From positions 1-64,000 of IMG/VR virus record IMGVR_UViG_3300035179_000003: a DNA stretch of 64,000 nt; one strand, 5' to 3'. The stretch's first letter is position 1. Every line of letters starts with the position of its first letter. A program made the translations under genes and the position numbers. This document shows, piece by piece, positions 54,533 to 61,390 of this stretch. The notes beneath the pieces were generated by a model that was not told the origin of the DNA, made no database searches, and worked only from the letters and a program-made list of their open reading frames with translations. Source of the stretch: a virus.

Positions 54533-55065
54533 TGTTTTTTTTCACTGCAGATCAACATTTTAATCATGAACGAATTATAAATTATTGCCATAGACCATTT
54601 ATTGATATTGTCGAAATGAACGAAGTATTAATTAATAAATGGAATAATAAGGTAACGCCAAAAGATTCCGTTTATGTTCTCGGTGATTTTTATTTTAAAG
54701 ATTTGCCATCGTATCATTATTATGATATACGAAATAGATTAAATGGAAAAATATTTCTTATTACCGGAGATCATGATGATTATATAGGCTCGCCGTCTTC
54801 TTACCAATTAGAAACAAAAACGCCATATCTTTTCTTAAACAATCAAATTGCCTTATTTCATTGGTGTATCAGGAATTGGCAAAGATCGCATTTTAATTCC
54901 TGGCATTTATATGGACATAGCCATGGGAAATTATTTCCTATTGGTAAATCATGGGACGTCGGCGTTGATAATAATAATTTCGAACCGTTGTCATATAGGG
55001 AAATTGAAACGATTATGAATAATCGTCCCGATAATCCAAACCATATCAAAAAGGAAAAATCATGA
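54532..55065 (+). CDS. Calcineurin-like metallophosphoesterase, 177 aa
   Basis: Metal-binding motifs appear in order: D-x-H (FTADQHFNH, 5-13), GD (VLGDFYF near 50), GDHD near 78 where the family usually has GNHD, a His at about 103 (ALFHWC) and GHSHG near 128. It is of the short phage/bacterial type related to YfcE-like enzymes. The substrate is unknown; cyclic or nucleic-acid phosphodiesters are typical. It sits in the accessory operon, overlapped at both ends. Confidence 0.8.
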   Translation: MFFFTADQHFNHERIINYCHRPFIDIVEMNEVLINKWNNKVTPKDSVYVLGDFYFKDLPSYHYYDIRNRLNGKIFLITGDHDDYIGSPSSYQLETKTPYLFLNNQIALFHWCIRNWQRSHFNSWHLYGHSHGKLFPIGKSWDVGVDNNNFEPLSYREIETIMNNRPDNPNHIKKEKS

Positions 55066-55259
55066 AAAAATACAAAGTCACGGTTGAAAAGCAAACATAT
55101 CAAAACGGATCCGTCGAAATTGTTGCTGAAGACGAAAAAAAAGCTATTGAAAAAGTAAACATATTGATTATGGGAGGCAAATTACAAACTACCAATATAA
55201 AATGGGACGACCCAGTTTATATCGATTTTAGTTTTCAAACGACGGGAGATGTAGAATAA
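55062..55259 (+). CDS. Hypothetical protein, 65 aa
   Basis: ATGA overlap with the phosphoesterase gene. A small beta-alpha-beta protein (MKKYKVTVEKQTYQNGSVEI then EDEKKAIEKVNILIM), the plan of many small phage proteins with a DpnD/PcfM-like fold. The function is unknown. Confidence 0.45.
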   Translation: MKKYKVTVEKQTYQNGSVEIVAEDEKKAIEKVNILIMGGKLQTTNIKWDDPVYIDFSFQTTGDVE

Positions 55260-55291
55260 AATTTTTAAATGAATAAAAAAAGGAATTTCTT

Positions 55292-55687
55292 ATGTCAAAA
55301 TTAATAGATTATGTTTTAAGCCACACAGAACGCGGAGAATGTATTTGTGGAAAATGTTGTGATTCTTTAGGATCGCAACAACCCGATGGTCATACGGTTG
55401 ATTTAACATTTTTCAAAGTAAAAGCAATTAATAATGCGGATGCCAAAGAATTTCTAGCTTTGATAAATGATGGATATTCAAATCTGCTTGATGGAAAAGA
55501 ATATAATTACTTAACACTTGGCGGAATTCTTGGAAGTCAGGAGGCTGCACTAATGACCATAGGACTTGGCCATTTACTTGGAATATGGTCAGCGCTTACT
55601 CCGGAAATCATGATGCCGTTTTTATCTAAAGATTTAAAATTACAAATGGCTAGATGTGGTATGGTTGCATTACAAAAAAAAGAATAA
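55292..55687 (+). CDS. Conserved phage protein, 131 aa
   Basis: The N-terminal ERGECICGKCCD and HTVDLTFFKVKA blocks, then YLTLGGILGSQEAALMTIGL and LGHLLGIWSALTPE, match a widespread phage family of unknown function with a C-x-C-x2-C cluster. The start has aaaaagg upstream. It is the last gene of the plus-strand accessory operon, followed by a terminator. Confidence 0.6.
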   Translation: MSKLIDYVLSHTERGECICGKCCDSLGSQQPDGHTVDLTFFKVKAINNADAKEFLALINDGYSNLLDGKEYNYLTLGGILGSQEAALMTIGLGHLLGIWSALTPEIMMPFLSKDLKLQMARCGMVALQKKE

Positions 55688-55720
55688 AATAGATTTTAGT
55701 TTTAAAACAACTATTAACTA

Positions 55721-55754
55721 AAAAAGGGGATAAATCCTATCCCCCCTTTTTTTT
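55721..55754. terminator. Bidirectional terminator between convergent operons
   Basis: The stem aaaaagggga-taaatcc-tatcccccttttt has a run of A on one side and T on the other, so it can act in both directions. It lies between the plus-strand gene ending at 55687 and the minus-strand gene ending at 55753. Confidence 0.85.
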
Positions 55755-57111
55755 AATTAATAAACATTTTTGTTAATAATCCATAAAATGTAGAAACCTT
55801 CTCAAGGTTTTTTTCAACATCCATTGTATAAAATGCGGGTGCGCGCAATGCGCCTGAAGAATATTGTTGTGGAGATTTAACCCTGGCAACCATTCCAACA
55901 TAATTTTCCGGATGAGCCAACATGTCTTTTCGTTTTTCCTGAGTGAAACCTGTACCGACATTGCCAACAATTTTACCTTTTGGCGTCAAACTATACTGAA
56001 AACCACCGGCTTCATTCTTTTTTACTTGTGGATAAATATTCCGTATATAAACGTCATGGGTATCCCGGAATTTTTGCTTTCTTGGCGAACCGCCCGGTTT
56101 ATTTAAATCCCACTCGACGACGCCTTCAACGGTATCCGGATGTTTTTGTTTCTGTATTTTATTAAGCAGATCCTGTTTGTCCTTTTGTGTTATGACAGTT
56201 TCAGCAACACGCATCGCAGGAATCTTTAATTCTACCTGTTTCATCATTTTCAACTTATCGGCATAAGGCGCGCTCGAAACATCCTTGCCTTTAAATTTTA
56301 CTATATCGAAAATATATGGTTTGAGCGGAGCTGTTTGTTTTTGTTTTTCCAAACTCTTATCAACATTTGAATTTAATATTCCACTGATTTGTTCTGCAGG
56401 AAGAGGGCCTTTGGACGTTGTTCCATATAAATCACCCCTCAATACCGTTCCGCTCAATGATTCAGGAACTTTTAAATCGCGTAAATGTGGAACCTGATTA
56501 GTATGTTCAATGGGTTTGCCGGTTTTTTTACTGGTACGATATGAGTAAATATCATTTTCTTTATTAGCATTTAATTGAAATATTGAATGACTGCCATCGA
56601 CCTTTGGTTGTAAAACTTTATTTTCATCGGAAAAATCCAATGATTTTTTAACGGTTTGATATTTTGGCTTTGAAGTAACGGGATTTTTAATTACTGACGT
56701 CTTAATCATCAGCCAATGTTTATCATCAGCGCCTTTTGGACGTATCATTGTAAAATAACCTTCAGGCAACTTCATTTTAATTTTATCATTCGTCGCTGAA
56801 ATAACTTTTATTTTTTCATCATATACTTTTTTAACTGTCCCGGCGCCATATCCCTTTTTAATCTTTCCCTCAAAATCCATATAGCTTGATAAATGTGTAG
56901 GCTGTCGTATAGCAAGAGTTTTCTGTTTTTCACCAGGCAATGATCTGGTTACCCAACTATGTGCAATTCCTTTATCTTTTAAACGTATATCATAATGTTC
57001 GGTTTTTGCTTTGTGTTTTTGAACAACAAGACGCGTGGTACCTTTTTGATTTATAGGATCAAATCTGGTACGGGAGGGGAGGCCTGGGGCATCATGTTTA
57101 TTTTCATCCAT
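55753..57111 (-). CDS. LigD-like 3'-phosphoesterase fused to ATP-dependent DNA ligase, 452 aa
   Basis: Residues 25-140 are a LigD-type 3'-phosphoesterase: LVVQKHKAKTEHYDIRL holds H33, H39 and D41, then GYGAGTV and HWLMIK. Residues about 165-440 are an ATP-dependent ligase: motif I is LQPKVDGSH with the adenylated K170, motif III is around YIFDIVKFKGKD, and motif IV is VEGVVEWD near 338. The polymerase domain of LigD is absent. It would clean 3' ends and seal breaks. It overlaps the sigma gene start/stop by 1 bp, so they are expressed together. Confidence 0.85.
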   Translation of the reverse strand: MDENKHDAPGLPSRTRFDPINQKGTTRLVVQKHKAKTEHYDIRLKDKGIAHSWVTRSLPGEKQKTLAIRQPTHLSSYMDFEGKIKKGYGAGTVKKVYDEKIKVISATNDKIKMKLPEGYFTMIRPKGADDKHWLMIKTSVIKNPVTSKPKYQTVKKSLDFSDENKVLQPKVDGSHSIFQLNANKENDIYSYRTSKKTGKPIEHTNQVPHLRDLKVPESLSGTVLRGDLYGTTSKGPLPAEQISGILNSNVDKSLEKQKQTAPLKPYIFDIVKFKGKDVSSAPYADKLKMMKQVELKIPAMRVAETVITQKDKQDLLNKIQKQKHPDTVEGVVEWDLNKPGGSPRKQKFRDTHDVYIRNIYPQVKKNEAGGFQYSLTPKGKIVGNVGTGFTQEKRKDMLAHPENYVGMVARVKSPQQYSSGALRAPAFYTMDVEKNLEKVSTFYGLLTKMFIN

Positions 57112-57800
57112 TATCTATAACTCGCAATTTTATTCGACATGGCGCGCTTTCGTCGCGTTATCCACATATCATTTACGTTCAATTTTTTAGCTATGTCCTT
57201 ATTACTCAATATCGGTTTGCCGGCATATCCGAATGTATGCTCGAAAATAACCTTGTCCTTATCTTCCAACTCCTGATATAAATAATCGGCAAGCGCCTTG
57301 TCCTTACTTTCGGCCTGCACCGCGTTTCCGTAAAAATCAAACGACGCCTTGGATGCAGTCGTTTCTCCGCTCAACTCGTTAATCATCCTCGCCGATTCTT
57401 TACGGTTCCACCCAAGCTCGTCTGATATCTGATCGATATTAGGTTCATACCCTAAACGATCGGTGAGATTTATCACTGCCGTGCGAAATGTAGCGCGTTT
57501 TAAATTACGCGCTTCTGGTATATGGCCGGAAATCAAACTCTCGGAAGCAACGCGCTGCACTTTTTTCAAATTATTATATATATGCGTTATTGGTTGGGTA
57601 CCCAGAGTCGGATCATAAGAATTAAACGCTTTAATCATCTGGGATTGAGCATTAGCCCTTAATGTAGAAGGGGAAACGCCGACCGTGCGATAATGGCCGA
57701 CAACACTTTCAATGACTGGTTTATATCGCATTGATAATTCAGAAAACAGTACGGGATCTTTAGTTTTCTGCCATTGCATAATCATGTCTACTTCATTCAT
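57111..57800 (-). CDS. Sigma-70-family-like factor, 229 aa
   Basis: The pattern is that of a small alternative sigma factor. A region 2-like part (FSELSMRYKPVIESVVGHYR) is followed by FNSYDPTLGTQPITHIYNNL. A region 3-like part has LGYEPNIDQISDELGWNRKE. A C-terminal helix-turn-helix reads SNKDIAKKLNVNDMWITRRK. I chose ATG 57800 (MNEVDMIMQ); an in-frame ATG at 57836 adds 12 residues encoded by a decayed IscB right end. No good ribosome-binding site precedes 57800, perhaps because of that insertion. It could direct late transcription. Confidence 0.75.
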   Translation of the reverse strand: MNEVDMIMQWQKTKDPVLFSELSMRYKPVIESVVGHYRTVGVSPSTLRANAQSQMIKAFNSYDPTLGTQPITHIYNNLKKVQRVASESLISGHIPEARNLKRATFRTAVINLTDRLGYEPNIDQISDELGWNRKESARMINELSGETTASKASFDFYGNAVQAESKDKALADYLYQELEDKDKVIFEHTFGYAGKPILSNKDIAKKLNVNDMWITRRKRAMSNKIASYR

Positions 57801-57812
57801 TTTTTGGTATCT

Positions 57813-58099
57813 ACGCAAGGATACCCCGCCCCTCATGGGCAGGAATGAATTGCGCCCTTATGTTAAATAAATTGAACTTGTATTAAAAATTTTTTCTATC
57901 CTCTTAATTCCAAAATCAAACTTGTTTAATCCATCTGTACAAATAACACTTTTTCCATACGAATGACACCCATTTACTGTATACTTTTTTCTTTTAACAA
58001 ACACAAAATCACCGGGTTGTATTGAATATCTTTGTCTACGAATTGAAAGCTTAAAACCTCACGATTCAAGCCCCGACCCTCGTGGTCGGAGTAGTTGAC
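57813..58099 (-). mobile_element. Decayed IscB element with both ends, internal deletion
   Basis: Both termini match the IscB element family. The left end (hairpin ccgaccctcgtggtcgg, boundary at 58099) and the last 190 bp of iscB plus stop (57858-58055) match the copy at 17.9-19.3 kb. Most of the omega-RNA region and over 1 kb of iscB are deleted between them (junction near 58055). Beyond the iscB stop a right end with a gcaattcattcctgcccatgaggggcggggtatccttgcg-type hairpin, shown here by its stem gccc/gggc at 57824-57836, is present. The full-length copy lacks this right end. Confidence 0.8.
57858..58055 (-). pseudogene. iscB C-terminal remnant
   Basis: The fragment aligns by eye with the final 60-65 codons of the complete iscB gene. 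It keeps the stretches for Q-R-Y-S-I-Q-P-G-D-F-V-F and G-S-I-Y-L-T-like ends, and the stop at the same place. RuvC and HNH parts are missing. It has drifted from the intact copy at many positions, so the two are not recent duplicates. Confidence 0.75.
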
Positions 58100-60639
58100 T
58101 AGGCATTTCGTGTAAATCTCCTTGAATCAATAACCTTGTCTCTATATCTTTCTACGGCCTCACGTCGCTCTTTAATAAAATACGTTACCGGCATATTTTC
58201 ATTAATAGTGCTGAAATCTCCAGGGCCTTTCATTAAGCCGCCATTCTCTTCTTTCAATTCACAAGAATCATCGCTATTCCAAAAATCATTTGTAATCCCA
58301 TAATAACGATCATAAATGACGGTATCATCAAAATCTTTAACTCTGGAAATATATTTACCGCCAACAAGCGACGATACCCCAAGAATGCCATGATAAAAAG
58401 CATCGGCCGAACAAACGTCCCTATAAATATAATCCAAACACCAGCCATAATCAGCCTTCATATTTTTTCTAAGATTAACGACAGCCTCATGAATACTGTC
58501 AAACATAAAATATTTTATTTTATTGTCTTCGGTATATTCCCCTACCATAAGACTGTTTCTTCTATGACGAAGAACAAGTTTATAAAACCGCGCAATCCTG
58601 TTGACTTCATAAACCCGATCAAGAAACATGGACGTTCTTTTGTTGTTAGAAAAATCATCCTCACTTATAGAAAGTAAATCTTTAGCATAAATATATTCAG
58701 GATTTCCAGTTACCGACAAAACATCATACGCCGAATTTTTAGCTTTAGGATTTTTTATAACCATTTGTTTTGGATTTTGAACATAATACGGTTCTTTTTT
58801 ATACAACATATTATTAATATCAATCTCAGCCGTCTTTTTATCTGTCTCTTTCATAAACAGAGGGTTGCCATTTCCATCCATATCTGTCGGGTCATCGACA
58901 AAACGCGGATTAGACAACACTATACTTGTCGCAGCCTCCCCGCCGGCAGTAGTCATAATAATAGAATGACGCACTTGCTGAACCATACCGATAATATCTT
59001 TAATCGGTTTTCCACTATCCGGTTGAGAACCGGCTATTATAAGAGAAGGGAATCCGCAAATTATAAAAGGATTGAACATCATATCAACCGACGCGACCCT
59101 GCCAAGATATTTTGAGTTTAAAAATTTAATTATAGCATGCCTTTTAATAGCACACTCTTCAAGATTTACCTTTTCACCTGTTCCAAATTTTAATCGCTGT
59201 TTTTCCTCATTCTTATTCACAATGTCTTCTTCAAGTTTTTTCTTATCGGCTTCAGACATGCCTTTTAAATTTTTTTTAGATTTAAGTCTTTCGTTTAATT
59301 TATTAATTTCACTTTGTAATTTGTCCCGTGTTTTTTTTATCAACATTTTTTCTTCAAGAGTTTTTTCGGCATCGGAACAAGCGAGGGCGTGTTCGATATT
59401 ATCAAATAAAATATTAACACCCTTATATTTTTCTTCCTCAGTAATTGGAGGCTTAGAACGATTCAGTTTATCCTGATTGGCAAATTTCGATTTAAATAAT
59501 TCATTAGGGACCTGATAACTAATAGTAAACGGATCACCTTCGGATCCTTCTGAAGACAATAAATCAGTTAATTTAAAATATCCACGAGTATAATCGATAT
59601 CATAATCCTGCCTCCATTCCAACCTATCATACATCGATGGAAACACGATATTGCAATTCGGAGGAGCGGTAAATTCGAGAGGCGGTAAAAGCATCGATTC
59701 GTTTATTATATATTTAGCGCCAAATTCCTTTGGATGTTTATCAACGATAAAACTTCTGACTGATCCTGACATTACAAAATCATTCGATTGTTCCCCCGAT
59801 TCAACCGGTATTAACGAAGGCGTATTACATGAATAAACCCTGGTATTGAATAAGGCGCCAAGACGCATAATAGCAGCCTCTACACTAGTGAATACCGCGT
59901 TGCCTAATAAATAAGATCCAAGCGTTGCGTTTGAGTGATTACGATTCCAGAATCTTGTACCCGCCTGATTAACCGGTATTAAAAATTTCTTTTCTACCCG
60001 AAGGCGTTTATTTAAAAATGTACAAATCGATGTTCCGCCAACCGCTTCAAGCCACAATCCACGAACGACCGCATCAAGAAAATAACCAATATCAGCGCCC
60101 TGAAATGCCTGATACGAATACTCGCCTTGTTTTTGCGGACTGACTTTATAATTTGCCGTTCCCGCAAGAAGATGCACCATATAAGAAATGGTAAACAATT
60201 TACTATCGACTTCTTTTATATCCCCCTTTACCTTACCATCAATTGCATAATTTTGGAAAAGACCCATTTTATAATATACGGTTGAATTACCAAGAGTATC
60301 TTCCCCGGTAAACGATAACGCTGCCGGAGTTTTCCGAATATCCATTCTAAAATCCCGGCATATCATTGTTAATGCCCGGGCTTCGGATGCTTCATCGATT
60401 TCATAAAAACTGGAAAACGAACCGTCAAAAAATAGTTTCCACTCAGGCCTACTGCCGAACCATTCACGATAAAAAATCTGTATCGCAGTTTTAGGTTTTA
60501 TATCATAAATATTTTCGCTCGAATAAACATTAATACTTGCCTCGTTACCATTTGGCGTGCAGGTAACGGTAGCGCTTTTGAAAGGAATCTCAATACCCTC
60601 CATTAATAATTTAAAATCTAATTTATAACCCTTGCGCAA
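58099..60639 (-). CDS. Putative baseplate hub/tail protein, 846 aa
   Basis: The N-terminus (ATVTCTPNGNEASINVY, then YDIKPKTAIQIFYREW) has the beta-barrel pattern of hub proteins of the gp27/gpD type. A long coiled coil lies at about 420-480 (KTRDKLQSEINKLNERLKS). The protein ends at the left end of the decayed IscB element; the stop codon TAG includes the element's first base, so the native C-terminus may differ slightly. It overlaps the upstream gene by 17 bp. The hub assignment is inferred. Confidence 0.55.
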   Translation of the reverse strand: MRKGYKLDFKLLMEGIEIPFKSATVTCTPNGNEASINVYSSENIYDIKPKTAIQIFYREWFGSRPEWKLFFDGSFSSFYEIDEASEARALTMICRDFRMDIRKTPAALSFTGEDTLGNSTVYYKMGLFQNYAIDGKVKGDIKEVDSKLFTISYMVHLLAGTANYKVSPQKQGEYSYQAFQGADIGYFLDAVVRGLWLEAVGGTSICTFLNKRLRVEKKFLIPVNQAGTRFWNRNHSNATLGSYLLGNAVFTSVEAAIMRLGALFNTRVYSCNTPSLIPVESGEQSNDFVMSGSVRSFIVDKHPKEFGAKYIINESMLLPPLEFTAPPNCNIVFPSMYDRLEWRQDYDIDYTRGYFKLTDLLSSEGSEGDPFTISYQVPNELFKSKFANQDKLNRSKPPITEEEKYKGVNILFDNIEHALACSDAEKTLEEKMLIKKTRDKLQSEINKLNERLKSKKNLKGMSEADKKKLEEDIVNKNEEKQRLKFGTGEKVNLEECAIKRHAIIKFLNSKYLGRVASVDMMFNPFIICGFPSLIIAGSQPDSGKPIKDIIGMVQQVRHSIIMTTAGGEAATSIVLSNPRFVDDPTDMDGNGNPLFMKETDKKTAEIDINNMLYKKEPYYVQNPKQMVIKNPKAKNSAYDVLSVTGNPEYIYAKDLLSISEDDFSNNKRTSMFLDRVYEVNRIARFYKLVLRHRRNSLMVGEYTEDNKIKYFMFDSIHEAVVNLRKNMKADYGWCLDYIYRDVCSADAFYHGILGVSSLVGGKYISRVKDFDDTVIYDRYYGITNDFWNSDDSCELKEENGGLMKGPGDFSTINENMPVTYFIKERREAVERYRDKVIDSRRFTRNA

Positions 60640-61390
60640 GATTAAGTCCTATTTCGTTAAGGTTTAATCTTCCAAAATTTGACATGCCGTTAAATCGTTG
60701 TTCGTATTTTATTTTACCATTACCATCGGAAATAATAATTAAATTATTTCTTACCCAATAAACATTTCTTACAAGAAGAGAGAATGAGAAATCTTTTTTC
60801 AAACTTGTTTCTGCGGTTTTAGTGGCGGAAATATTAATCATATATCCTTCAATAACTTTATTATCGCAGGAAAGATACATACGGGTTTTATTTTCAATAC
60901 ACTTCCTGCCGGCAAGTAATTTTTCATAAGCTACCATGAATTCCTGATAATACGGATATTCAATACTGTCGATAAATACTCCGTTAAAATTATAGACAGC
61001 CGGCCGCTCGCCAAAAAAGAAAACATTCCAGCTATTATCAAAGTTCTGATGTATCTTAATAATTTCATCATGGGCTTCACGAACGGCCAAAAGGGAAAAA
61101 TTATTAAAAACGCCATAATAATTATTTACTCCATCAAGAGACGTACCATCTTCCGGAGTCGCAACATAAATATTACCTCCGGGCATATCGTCTTCTTTAA
61201 TCATAGCGCTTTCGGTAGATTGGGCCAGCAACTCATTGATTGGAGAAGAAAAATCAGATAGAAAATCTCTTTCATTAATTTTCTCGTCTATTACATTATC
61301 AAAATTATCCGTAAATAATATAATAGACGATAAATTTTGCGGTTGCTCCGTCATCCCGACTGAATATGGTCTTATTTTAAAATCATCCAT
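60623..61390 (-). CDS. Hypothetical virion-operon protein, 255 aa
   Basis: ATG 61390 overlaps the upstream stop as TAATG, so I prefer it to the in-frame ATG at 61402. The product (MDDFKIRPYSVGMTEQPQNL) is alpha/beta and has no known motif. It lies between the tape-measure-like gene and the hub-like gene, as tail-tip or LysM-type proteins do in myoviruses. No family is recognised. Confidence 0.5.
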   Translation of the reverse strand: MDDFKIRPYSVGMTEQPQNLSSIILFTDNFDNVIDEKINERDFLSDFSSPINELLAQSTESAMIKEDDMPGGNIYVATPEDGTSLDGVNNYYGVFNNFSLLAVREAHDEIIKIHQNFDNSWNVFFFGERPAVYNFNGVFIDSIEYPYYQEFMVAYEKLLAGRKCIENKTRMYLSCDNKVIEGYMINISATKTAETSLKKDFSFSLLVRNVYWVRNNLIIISDGNGKIKYEQRFNGMSNFGRLNLNEIGLNLAQGL

